A DNA stretch of 64,000 bases, taken from positions 73,008,383 through 73,072,382 of the forward strand of contig JAKGHH010000002.1 of assembly GCA_022828595.1 (NCBI GenBank), written 5' to 3'. Origin of the DNA: Nelumbo lutea (Eukaryota > Streptophyta > Magnoliopsida > Proteales > Nelumbonaceae). Positions 33,009-42,485 of this stretch are shown here, piece by piece. The notes beneath the pieces were generated by a model, which was given only the letters and a program-made list of their open reading frames with translations, searched no databases and was not told the DNA's origin. The stretch's first letter is position 1, and each line of letters opens with the position of its first letter. Position numbers and translations under genes: made by a program.

Positions 33009-34428
33009 TCTGGTTTGGACAAGGCATTTGGGACAGATCTAGGAGTTACATGCGTGGAAACAGAGGCAAGGAAGGAATAGTAGGAAGGGGAAAGAAGGCT
33101 GTAGGACAGGTGTTTGGAAATGCAATGAGTTGTACATTTCCGTTTGCCTTTGTGAAGGGCAATAGGGAGATCAAGGTTAAGGAAGGTATCCGAAGTAGTA
33201 GAAGAGGGTTGACCTGTTACCTCAATAGTGATGGGAGGAGCAAGAGGCACATCTGAAGGTGTAGAAACAACTTGCATGTCTCTGAGTCTTTGTCTCTGGT
33301 ACCACCTCTGGGTAATAGGATGGGAAGGAAAAGTAGGGGGATGAAGTAGGAGGAGGAGGGCAAGTAGGGATAGATGACTCAACTAGAGGAGACTCTATAG
33401 AAGATTCAATGGGAATTGGAAGAGGAACAGATGGTGACAATGCAAACAACTTGTCTAAATGCTCTCCCTCAAGAGAAGTAGCAAAAAAAGGAATAGACTC
33501 TGCAAATGTGACATCTCTAGAAACAAAGCGAGTGCCACGAACTGGATCAAAACAACAGTACCCCTTTTGTGTGGAGGCATATACCAAAAAGACACACTTG
33601 TGTGCTTTAGGTTCAAACTTATGTCTTTGATGACTATGAATATGGACATAGCAAGTACACCCAAACACCCCGAGAGGAAAAGAGAAGAGATCCTCATTTG
33701 GGAAAAGCAAGATAAAGGGAGTTTTAAACCCCATAACTCGAGAAGACATTTGGTTTATCAAGTATGTAGCTGTAAGGACAGCATCACCCCAAAACTTAAT
33801 AGGAACATGGGAAGTAGAAAGGAGGCTCCTTATAACCTCAATCACATGTTTGTTTTTCCTTTCCGCCACTCCATTTTATTGAGGAGTGTAGGAATAGGAA
33901 CTCTAATGAATAACCCCAAATGTATCAAAGTAGGAGGAGAGATTCTTCTCAAAATATTCCTTTGCATTATCAGATCGGAATATTTTGATCCAAGTGTTAA
34001 ACTGGGTAAGTATAAGTTCATGAAATTTTTGTACAATATTTGGTACTTCATCCCAGGATTTCAGATGGTAAATTCATGTGTAACGGAAGAAATAATCAAT
34101 AAAAAGAATGAAATATTTGTAGCCCCTCATAGCAGGTAAATGATATGGCCCCCACACATCAGAGTGCATAATATGGAAAGGAGAAACATATCTTTTATTG
34201 CTCACTGAAAAAGATTGTCTACAATTTTTTGTAAATTCACGACTCACAATGAAGACTCGATAGGGATATTCCCTTAAACATTTCTAGAAACAAATGACTC
34301 AAAGCTGGAAAAGTCAAATGACCAAATCTGAAATGACATATCACGACTCTATTAAATGAATCTGATAAAATAGACTCCAAAGCTACTCCACTAAGTAATC
34401 CAGGACTTTGACCGAAGACATCTAGCAA
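33009..34428 (-). pseudogene. Copia-2 integrase
   Basis: The pre-integrase zinc region (CHFRFGHLTFPALSHLF, about 34290-34350) is followed by frames with IKIFRSDNAKEYF near 33945-33990 and the Glu block at MAERKNKHVIEVIRS (33869), then FGCTCYVH and KCVFLVYASTQKGYCCFDP. Frame shifts separate the core at about 33870-34240. A Ser/Pro-rich linker (33222-33450) leads to RT. Confidence 0.82.
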
Positions 34429-34482
34429 GTATATCCCATTCGCCTCATGGCCACTCCCAATCGTCCTCTGAGACTTTAGGTC

Positions 34483-35743
34483 CTAAAAAACACAATAAGT
34501 AGGAAAGAAGGTTATGCTGCAGTTCATTGATTTTGTTAAACTACTAATAGATAAAAGGCTAGTGCTAAGTTTGGGAACACGAAGGACAGAGGATAATACA
34601 AGTGAGTCAGAGGCTTTAATATTCCTCTTGCCAGAGCTGAGAGCAAGAGACCCATCGGCAAGAGAAATCTTCTCTCTACCTGAGAGGAGCTGGTATGAAC
34701 AAAAAAGGTTGGGTATGCTAGTCATATGTTTTGGTGCACCAGAATCTATGATCCAAGGAATTCTACGATTACCTGAGGCTATAGCATGATTTGCAGAAGC
34801 ACGAATGCTTGAATGGGCAAAAGTGGATGTAGAAGGGGTGCCTGAGGAGGAAGATGCAATAGTAGACTCCAAGTGGTTTATCAACTTCCCTTCTCTCTCA
34901 AATTCTACCTTCACTGTTGCCAACTATTCCATAGCAAATTTTTCTTCACATTCAGACAGTGTAGCAACATTTGCATTCTTGGGTTTTCCATACTGATCAC
35001 CCTTCTTAAAGTTGTTGTTCTGAAACTTCTCAAGAAGAAGATCTGGATGAAGCTTCCAACAAGAATCCTTAGTATGTTTCGGCTTCTTGCAATATTCACA
35101 TATCACCTCTTCTTTTTCATTTAGCCCCTTTGGTTTTATTCTAGCATGTGCAAAATGTTCTGGAGGAAGTGGGGTCTGTAGCTATACCTGTTGCCTGTTC
35201 TCTTCACTGCTCACCATAGAGTATGCTTGTGCAAGTAACACTTCACTGTTTCTTTCCACAAATTTCCTGAAAGTTTCAGCATCTTTGGTGCTTTCCCATA
35301 CAAATGCTTCCATAACATCTATCTCCTGCCATAGTGACTTCAACATCGAATAATAGACAGCCACACTCTTCTCCCCCTGTCTTAAATTCTTCACATCACT
35401 CTTTATTTTGCAGGCCCTTGCAACATTTAATTTTTGAGAGTATGTCTCTGTCACACTATCCTAAATCTCTTTGGCTGAAGTCATCCATAGATAGTGTTGA
35501 CTTATATGGGATTGCATAGAATTTACCAACCACCCAATAACTGCATATTTTATCCTGCATCCATTTCTCATATGTAGGATCAGTCTTATCCGGCATCGCC
35601 TTACTACCCGTTAGAAACCCTAGTTTACCTCTACTATAGACATGGATCTTAATAGATTGTGCCCAAGCAAGGTAATTTGTTCTGTCAAGTTTAATTGTCG
35701 TCATTCTTGTCAAAACGGAATCTACGGGATCAACCTCCGACAC
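34483..35743 (-). pseudogene. Copia-2 gag and protease
   Basis: Gag opens at 35743 with TTIKLDRTNYLAWAQSIKIH and continues after a stop at about 35456 through LRQGEKSVAVYYSMLKSLWQ. A CCHC finger (CEYCKKPKHTKDSC) is at about 35060-35105 in another frame. The protease frame at 34483-34923 contains PWIIDSGAPKHMT with the Asp-Ser-Gly intact. The leader from the PBS to gag is about 500 bp. Confidence 0.85.
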
Positions 35744-36243
35744 TGGGATCTACTTCACCTCACTTCCAGATTGCTCTATCAATCAGACGAAAATAAAAAA
35801 ACAATGTTTTTAACCTTTATAGACCTAACTAAGGTCAGTCAAGCACTCAAAAGTCCCAAAACTAGGGTTTCACCGTACTTGGCCTTAGGGGAGAAAGAGA
35901 GAAGAGGTAGCCGCTCAAACCAGAGTTATCCAAACCACTTTCAACTGCAACTGCCCACTTTTGGAGATAAAAAGGAACCCTCCAAACCTTGAGCGCCACA
36001 CCCAAATAGCCTCTTCAACCCGTAACTGGAAATTCTCTAATTGGCTAGGGTTTTGGGAAAAAAAAATCTGCAGTCCCACTTTCTTGGCAATCTTTAGCCA
36101 GATTCTGACTCTCCAAACCCTCTACCAACTAGGCAAATAAGATCTCTGAATAATCAACAATTTATCTCTTCATACACCTTTCGATTAGAAAAAAGAGTGT
36201 ATGGAAAAAAAAAGAAAAAAAGGGGAAAACGGAAGGGAAACCT

Positions 36244-36255
36244 GCTCTGATATCA
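36244..36255 (-). promoter_or_regulatory. Primer binding site of Copia-2
   Basis: The minus strand reads TGATATCAGAGC, one mismatch from the initiator-Met-tRNA site TGGTATCAGAGC, and abuts the LTR with no spacer. Confidence 0.88.
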
Positions 36256-36597
36256 AGATGTGATTCAAACCAATAAAATTAGTAGAATATTTTAGAATAA
36301 AGCAAAAAAAAAATTAGGGAGGAAGAAGAAGACAGCAAGAAGAAGAAGGAAGATTGGAGAAGAAAGGAGGAGTTCGATAATCTCCTCTTTCTCCCAGTAA
36401 TCCTTTTTAATAAACTTGCTTAAGTTACATAATTTACAAGATTGCCCTTAAGTAAGCGTCCACATCAGCACTATACTTAGAAAACATAAACAAGAACTAA
36501 AAGCCCATAAAGAAAAGGCCCAATAAGAAAACATAACTAGAAAGAACCAATTAGAAAGACAAATGGGCTAGGGCCCATTCAACCCAGTCTCTCTACA
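36256..36597 (-). repeat. 5' LTR of Copia-2
   Basis: Partner of 31456-31795, starting TGTAGAGAGAC in element sense and ending CACATCT against the PBS. The outer edge borders the GTTTG duplication. Confidence 0.9.
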
Positions 36598-36602
36598 GTT
36601 TG

Positions 36603-37640
36603 AAACAATCTCCAAGGGCCTGGTTTAGTAGATTTCACTTGGCCCTTCAGCAAATTGGGTTCAAGTAGTGCCAATTTGACCATACTCTATTTGTCAAGAG
36701 AAACCAGATGAATGTTGTGGTGTTAATTGTCTATGTTGATGACATTGTGATTACGGGGAATTGGGACTCTGAGATTAAAAAGGTCAAAGAATCCCTTGCA
36801 ATGCAGTTTGAGGTGAAAGATCTGCGACAACTACGTTATTTCCTTGGTATTGAGGTTGCTCACTCAAAAAAAGGCATCTTCATTTCCCAAAGGAAGTATG
36901 TCCTAGATCTCTTGTAGGACATAGGAAAGTTAGGAGCAAAGCCTGTAAATTCTCCTATTGAGGAAAACCATCGGCTTGGTGATTGTATTGGAGAACCTGT
37001 GACAAATGTCAAGAAATTTCAAAGGCTGGTAGGAAGACTTCTCTACCTATCAATGACTTGGCCAAATATAGCTTGTTGTTTATGTACTTAGTCAATTTAT
37101 GCATGCACCAACATCCTCTCATTTAGAGGCAGTTGAGAGGGTTCTTAGGTATCTGAAGAAGTATCCAGGAACTGGGTTACTTTTCAAGAAACATGATTAT
37201 ATGAAAGTGGAAGTCTACACAGATGCAGATTGGGTTGGGGCAGTTGATGATAGGAAATCAACTAGTGGATATTGTACCTTTGTTGGTGGAAACTTGGTTA
37301 CTTGGAGAAGCGAAAAACAAAGTGTTGTGGCCAGATCTAGTGCTAAGGTCGAGTATAGGGCTTAGCACTAGAGTTGCTGAAGTACTATGGGTAAAGAATT
37401 TGATTGGAGAGTTGGGTCTCTCTGTTGATGGCCCAATGTCTCTCTATTGTGACAACAAGGCAGCCATAATATTGCTGCCAATCCAGGTCTTCATGACAGG
37501 ACCAAGCATATTGAAGTTGACAAGCACTTCAGAAGGGAGAAACTTGAAAAGGGGCCGTCTGTACTCCTTACATCAGTTCCAAGGAACAATTAGTAGATGT
37601 TCTTACAAAGGGTCTTCACTATTTATGGCATAATGAACTA
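36603..37640 (+). pseudogene. Copia-1 RT second half and RNase H
   Basis: The RT frame resumes as QSPRAWFSRFHLALQQIGF. A palm motif LIVYVDDIVITGNW lies at about 36722-36765 with both Asp residues, then LRYFLGIEVAHSKKGIFISQ and a stop at 36916. RNase H follows at 37099-37365 (VYTDADWVGAVDDRKSTSGY, then RSSAKVEYRA-stop) and continues shifted (SLYCDNKAAI near 37440-37465). Stops and shifts throughout. Confidence 0.88.
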
Positions 37641-37678
37641 TGTAACAAGTTGGGCATGATTGACATATATGCTCCAAC

Positions 37679-37689
37679 TTGAGGGGTAG
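37679..37689 (+). promoter_or_regulatory. Polypurine tract of Copia-1
   Basis: TTGAGGGGTAG directly precedes the 3' LTR start TGTTG, matching the CTTGAGGGGGAG-type PPT of plant copia elements with one pyrimidine interruption. Confidence 0.8.
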
Positions 37690-37863
37690 TGTTGTAATGT
37701 GTAGCGGCCTGTGGCCTTGTAGGGGTATTTCTGTCCTTTCCTCCTGTATTTCTAATGAGCTGTTGCCCCAAGTATAAATACTTAGGCGCTGCAAGCTTTA
37801 GATTAATAGAATAGATTCTTCTCTTTTCTCTCTTCTCTCTTCTCTCTTCTCTGTCGAACTACA
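37690..37863 (+). repeat. 3' LTR of Copia-1 (174 bp)
   Basis: Same ends as the 5' LTR, with an additional 28-bp block near 37708-37735 and an expanded TCTCTTC repeat near the 3' end. Followed by TAAAC. Confidence 0.93.
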
Positions 37864-39146
37864 TAAACAAAGTCAGAACCTTGTTCAGTTGCATTCGATG
37901 GCAAGGATTTGAGAAAAGTTGATTTGATACTCACATACATCTTTGCCATATCCAGAGCCAGGAGGCATTGGTAAGTGAATGCTATATGTTGGGCCCTGAG
38001 GCATTAACCACGTTACTCAAATATGGCAAGGACCAGGCTCGATAGGGTATTGGATATGAAATTTCTACTAACAACTCAAGTGCTCAACATATGGCACCCT
38101 TGTGCAGGTATCAAGGTATCATAGATAATTGATTATGAATATGAAGTCTTCTGATAATTAATTGTGTCCTCTTTTCATGAGTATGCAAAAAGATAATTAA
38201 ATTATATCACTAATCTGGGATCTGGTCCCTTTTGGAGAGAGAAATTTTTTTTTCCTTGTTTAAGCAAATCTTTTTCCTGTGTTCTCCTCTCCCTTGTCTT
38301 TCTGAGTGATGGAAAATCTCCAGTCTTTTTAAGAGTTGTGGAACTTCCAAGTTGTGGAACTTGAGAATAGAGACACCCCTGATTTAATTAAGAAGCCCAT
38401 CAAGACTGCTGCCAACCTCAAGTTATACAAATGATATTCCCTGCTTAGTTGAAACATATGGGACTCTTGCTGATCTGAAAATCAAAATTCTCTTCTTGCC
38501 TATTATGCAGAACTAAGTGGGGTGGAGTTACATGCTATTTCCTGATGTGTCAAGATTTTTTAAAATTCCTTTTCTTGAGAGCAATGATTGTCAAAGAACA
38601 TTCCATTATTATATCATGAGGTTCAAGAAACAGTCCTTGGATACAATGGGGACCATATTTTTGATATTTGCCAATATCTGGTAATAGTTCTGCCCATATC
38701 TTAGAGGATTCTAGTTTGGTGTACTTGAATGGTGTGAAGGCCTAGTTGGATCAGAAGTTTGAAATTACAGTTTTCTGTTGGGCTATACATGAACTGAAAG
38801 CCATATCTTAGAGGATTGAAATAACAGTGCAAAGGCCATTTCTGTAATGAGTGGGAATCGATATTATTAAAAAAAACATGACCTTTCTTCTCTTTTCTTT
38901 TTTTCTGGTAAAGGGCATTATTGTTCCACTTCTCTCTTTTTGTTTATGCAATACAACTAAACCACAATAATCAAAATATTTGGTGCATACTTGAGGAAAT
39001 CAGTTCCATTTGACTGCATTCGTACTGTTTGTTTTGGTAGGCAAGTGGGCTACACAACAGGGGTAGCCCTCCCCCAACCACCCCCCCAGCCCTGGTGAAG
39101 GTGGGACTTTGATCCCAGGTCTCCGGTACAACCAATTGGAGACTTT
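37864..39146 (+). other. Distal COG4 intron sequence, no gene seen
   Basis: AT-rich intron sequence without recognisable domains. A short motif (ATATCTTAGAGGATT) is repeated at about 38696 and 38803, but I see no element structure around it. Confidence 0.55.
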
Positions 39147-39371
39147 GGGCCCATTTGGTGCGTTTGGTTTGTGGAAGATCTAGCCGCCAAAAGCCAGAGC
39201 ACTGAAAAAACGCGAGAAGCTCATTTTGGGCTGATTTCAGGAAGCTCTTTGCGTCTTTCACATTTTATTCTTATGTGGAAAGACACGGAAAGACGTGTAT
39301 CTGCCAAACTAGCTTCGGGCTGCTCAGATCTTACCAGAAGATCTTCCCAAAAAAACTTGCCAAACGGGTCC
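39147..39371. mobile_element. Small TIR element (MITE) in the COG4 intron
   Basis: Left end GGGCCCATTTGG and reversed right end GGACCCGTTTGG form imperfect terminal inverted repeats, with TTT on both sides (39144-39146, 39372-39374). The 225-bp body is non-coding. The family could be Tourist-like or hAT-like. Confidence 0.5.
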
Positions 39372-39549
39372 TTTACCAGTGAGATAGCCAGTGCCTCTGA
39401 CTGTATATGTAATTTGGTGATACAATTTGTTCATAACCACATGTATTGGTTGGCTCTTATATAATTCACCAGATTGTGTTCTTGTGAACATAATTGGGTC
39501 TTAGCTTGCTGTAGTTTGTACATTACATGATTATTATGATTGAACCTAA

Positions 39550-39649
39550 GCCTGTGTTTGGTTTGAAAGATAAGGTAGGGAAAGGTGGGGAAACCTATAC
39601 AAACCCTTCCGTTCCCTACCTTTTCTTTTCTTTCAAGCCAAACACAGCC
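39550..39649. mobile_element. Tourist-like MITE, 100 bp
   Basis: Near-palindromic: the left end GCCTGTGTTTGGTTTGAAAG pairs with the reversed right end GGCTGTGTTTGGCTTGAAAG, with TAA duplicated on both sides (39547-39549, 39650-39652). A 3-bp TAA/TTA duplication fits PIF/Harbinger MITEs. It ends 158 bp before the COG4 splice acceptor. Confidence 0.72.
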
Positions 39650-39807
39650 TAAAGGAACTTAGTTCCCTTTACCATGTTTTCAGAACTGCTATTGCTGGCT
39701 CTGAAATCATTCACTAGATTGTGCTAGTACACATGATTGTCTCTTTGCATGTTTGGAAACATCATATGTAGTTTATCCATTAACATGATCATTAACTTTT
39801 TCATCAG

Positions 39808-40437
39808 GTATTCCCTACTCCAGCTGACAGAGAGAGGGTGAAATCCTGTCTCTCTGAATTGGGTGAGATGAGCAACAGTTTTAAGCAAACCTTGAATGTT
39901 GGCATGGAACAATTAGTGTCAACTGTGACACCCCGCATTCGTTCTGTGCTGGATAGTGTGGCTACCATTAGCTATGAATTGTCTGAAGCCGATTATGCAG
40001 AAAATGAGGTAAATGACCCATGGGTTCAGAAACTACTCCACGCTGTTGAGACCAATGCCGCATGGCTTCAGCCACTGATGACACCCAACAATTATGACTC
40101 ATTTGTTCATCTCATCATTGACTTCATTGTGAAGAGGCTGGAAGTCATCATGATGCAAAAGAGGTTCAGTCAGCTTGGGGGTCTGCAGCTTGACAGAGAT
40201 GTGAGGGCTTTGGTGAGTCATTTCTCTGGCATGACCCAGAGGACTGTGAGGGACAAGTTTGCTCGTCTAACACAGATGGCAACTATTCTCAACTTGGAGA
40301 AGGTCTCTGAGATATTGGATTTCTGGGGTGAGAATTCAGGACCCATGACCTGGAGATTAACTCCAGCAGAGGTAAGGAGGGTGCTGGGCCTTAGGGTTGA
40401 TTTTAAACCTGAAGCAATTGCTGCTCTTAAACTGTAA
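39808..40437 (+). CDS. COG4: Conserved oligomeric Golgi complex subunit 4, exon 2
   Basis: This exon encodes residues 535-743 and the stop (TAA at 40435-40437), in phase 0 with exon 1. It begins VFPTPADRERVKSCLSELGE and contains YAENEVNDPWVQKLLHAVET, WLQPLMTPNNYDSFVHL, KRLEVIMMQKRFSQLGGLQL and the C-terminal LTQMATILNLEKVSEILDFW, all highly typical of plant COG4. This C-terminal part is the helical-bundle region shared with CATCHR tethers. The total of 743 residues is about the usual plant length. No stops or shifts occur, so purifying selection appears to persist despite the transposon-filled intron. Confidence 0.96.
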   Translation, partial: VFPTPADRERVKSCLSELGEMSNSFKQTLNVGMEQLVSTVTPRIRSVLDSVATISYELSEADYAENEVNDPWVQKLLHAVETNAAWLQPLMTPNNYDSFVHLIIDFIVKRLEVIMMQKRFSQLGGLQLDRDVRALVSHFSGMTQRTVRDKFARLTQMATILNLEKVSEILDFWGENSGPMTWRLTPAEVRRVLGLRVDFKPEAIAALKL

Positions 40438-41511
40438 CCTCCCTTCACATAGTGTATCTTATTCATCTCATTTTTTTATTTTATTATGTAGTTGAGTTTC
40501 TTCTTTTTCCTTTGGTTGGATCCATTTTGTTAGCTTTACGTTGAAGGAAACATATTAGGAAATGGAGGAATACCTATCAATGAATATATTCTCAGATCTC
40601 CATTTTTTTTTTGTTGTAACAAGGAAGCAACAAAGAATAAAGATTATAAATAGGAACCATCTCAATGTTTTTCTGATCTTGCCCATTTGGTGTTTTTCAT
40701 GTTATATGATTCTTCTTCACATTTGACATTCTCAACAGATGATTACAATACTTAGTTCCTTTACCATCTTCCTTTTATATCTCCGTTTGATCCCATCGTC
40801 TTGTAACTGAGAGGGACAGAATTTCACCCATTTCCATAATCAAGTTCATGATTTTCATCCATCTCTTTTTATATCTCTGTTTGATCCCATGAGTTAAAAG
40901 ACTTGAAGCTTTTATTTCCTGTGCCTCACTATTGAGATCAACAAGAATTAGCATTCAACAGAATAATAAGAATCATTGCCACAGTCTGAACAGCTGTGGA
41001 AAGGTATTTGAAGAATCATTGCCATAGGACTGGGAGAAAAGCTTGGCTATTTGAAGAAAAATAATGCTTCAGCTGTTTTAAAACTTCTTCCACGAGTCCA
41101 AATTTTCATTCTCTAAGCCAGTGAGTTTGACTGATCTGTTGATCAATTTAATTTTTTGTGCCTATTTGCAAGGTTCAAGGTATTGTTACGTACGGGCTGA
41201 TACGTATCGTTCAGGTACCCTTTCGATACGCCCCTACAGTGGATGTATCGGGGGTCTGACCGGTTCAGGGGATGCAGGGGTCTTAGACCGGCTCCCCTGA
41301 ACCAATTTTGAAAAGAAAATAAAAAAATAAGTACCAAAATGTCCAATATGCCCCTACCGGTGTGTCGGACATATCGATATTTTGCCTATATGTAAAATGT
41401 CCAATGGAGGATTTGGGAAGGACAAATATACTTCAAACATTTTTTAAAAAACTCAGATCTCCTATCCACAAACTCTTCCCATAGGACACTACATCTGGAC
41501 ATTGCAAATCA
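40438..41511 (+). other. COG4 3' flank and UTR, then intergenic repeat-like sequence
   Basis: Immediately downstream is T-rich sequence suited to a 3' UTR. An AATAAA hexamer occurs near 40635 (AAAGAATAAAGATT), a possible polyadenylation signal about 200 bp after the stop. From about 41170 the sequence carries a TACGTATCG/GATACGCCCC-rich repeat patch. No gene seen. Confidence 0.5.
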
Positions 41512-41802
41512 AGGTTTTTAAAACCGGACCAGACAGGGAACCATTCTGGGTCCGATTTCCTGGTTGAATGACTTGACCGTCTAGTCCGAATGGATGGCCT
41601 GTTCTGACAGAAAAAATAAAAATATAAAATAAAAAAAGGTCAAAATTTGTTGTTTGGGTTGATGGTTCAACCACCTGGGTTAGTGGTTCGTTGGCCAAAT
41701 CAACGGTTTTTGATCAAAAGCAATTATGGGATAAAACGGGGTGAACGGTTCCCAGTTTTTTCAGTCCTAGTATCTGGTTCAATTCGGTTTTGGAAACTAT
41801 GT
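41512..41802. mobile_element. MITE with AAAACCGG ends, copy 1
   Basis: It begins AAGGTTTTTAAAACCGGACC and ends GGTTCAATTCGGTTTTGGAAACTATG, an imperfect inverted repeat. The body shares order and wording with 42190-42485 (GGTTCAACCACCTGGGTTAG, CCAAATCAACGGTTTTTG, GTGAACGGTTCCCAG). It is non-coding. Confidence 0.6.
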
Positions 41803-42189
41803 TGCAAATATCTCCCTTGTCATTTATGGGGAAATGTTTTCAATACATGTGGACATGCGGTAGTGTCTCGTAGAAGAGCTAGAATGCTATTTAAATTCAG
41901 CCATGTCATTTTTGTAATAACACAGAGAGGCATGGGAAAGGTGATTTTAAGACATTGAGATATATGCTTTGGACATGGTATAAAAAATTAAGATATATAT
42001 GCCTGTATGGATATGTTAGAAAAACTGAAATAAATTATAAGGGTAATAATTTTCAACTCAACCTGGGCTTTGGCCCACATCAAGTCTGGAAATTTGTGGG
42101 TCGGGCCTGGGCCCAACACTTCAGGCCCAGCCCATCTTGTAATATATTCATAGGCCTGGGCAGGGCTGACCACAAGGCTAGGCTATGGT
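41803..42189. other. Spacer between the two related MITEs
   Basis: AT-rich sequence, then a CCTGGGC/GGCCCAG-rich stretch at 42060-42180 that resembles the ends of other GC-rich MITEs here but lacks a clear partner. No gene seen. Confidence 0.4.
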
Positions 42190-42485
42190 AAGGTTTTAAA
42201 AATTAAATCAGACAGAACTGTTTTGACCACTGGTTCCCGGTTCAAATGGTTCAGCCAATCAGTTCAAACAGATAGTCGATTCTGATTTCAAAAATAAAAA
42301 AACAGCCAAAATACTTTGTTCAGGTTGACAGATTGACAGTTCGATTGCCTAGGTCAGCAGATTGCTGACCAAATCAATGGTTTTTGGCCGATGAACAGTT
42401 TTAGGGTGAAACAGAACCAATTATCTAGATGGTTTCTGGGTCAACCAATCTAACCATCTGATACAGTCCGGTTTCAAAACTATGG
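42190..42485. mobile_element. MITE with AAAACCGG ends, copy 2
   Basis: It begins AAGGTTTTAAAAATTAAATC and ends AGTCCGGTTTCAAAACTATG. It is co-linear with copy 1 in the same orientation but diverged, for example GTTCGATTGCCTAGGTCAGC against the corresponding block of copy 1. Two copies 680 bp apart define the family locally. Confidence 0.6.

Larger units (their letters stand above)
31456..36597 (-). mobile_element. Copia-2: complete copia nested in Copia-1
   Basis: The element is bounded by LTRs at 31456-31795 and 36256-36597 and by the 5-bp duplication GTTTG (31451-31455 and 36598-36602). The host RT codons (SLYGL then KQSPRAWF) are restored when the element and one GTTTG are removed. In minus sense it has a PBS abutting the LTR, gag, protease, integrase, RT and RNase H, then a PPT. 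The LTRs differ at about 18 positions by eye plus small indels. Its genes carry stops, shifts and a deletion of the RT core. Confidence 0.93.
27495..37863 (+). mobile_element. Copia-1: Ty1/copia element with very short LTRs, carrying a nested copia
   Basis: LTRs at 27495-27640 and 37690-37863 begin TGTTGTAATGTG and end GTCGAACTACA. The flanks CAAAC (27490-27494) and TAAAC (37864-37868) match at 4 of 5. The PBS is adjacent to the left LTR and the PPT to the right LTR. Gag, protease, integrase, RT and RNase H appear in copia order on the + strand. Copia-2 occupies 31456-36597; without it and one GTTTG copy the element is about 5.2 kb. Stops and shifts in every domain show it is inactive. Confidence 0.93.
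15991..39807 (+). other. COG4: COG4 intron, 23,817 bp, filled with retrotransposons
   Basis: The donor is GAG|GTGAGTAAC at 15991 and the acceptor TTTTTCATCAG|GTATTCC at 39807. Both exons are phase 0, and the junction restores the conserved EEQC(V)EVFP region of plant COG4. The intron contains an RTE-like LINE tail, an L1-type LINE, a nested pair of LINE fragments, a copia with a second copia inside, and two MITEs. It must be removed for a full-length product, unless transcription ends early and yields a protein of about 548 residues with a short intron-encoded tail. Confidence 0.9.

Noticed and set aside
33050..34139. + strand ORFs up to 226 codons
   Set aside because: Complement of the Copia-2 integrase, whose minus-strand motifs are clear.
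31459..36597. Conventional TG...CA boundary for the Copia-2 left edge at 31459
   Set aside because: It gives non-matching 5-bp flanks (TGAGA and GTTTG), whereas a boundary at 31456 gives an exact GTTTG duplication and a zero-gap PBS.
42060..42180. GC-rich patch as a separate MITE
   Set aside because: No convincing paired terminal repeat or target duplication.
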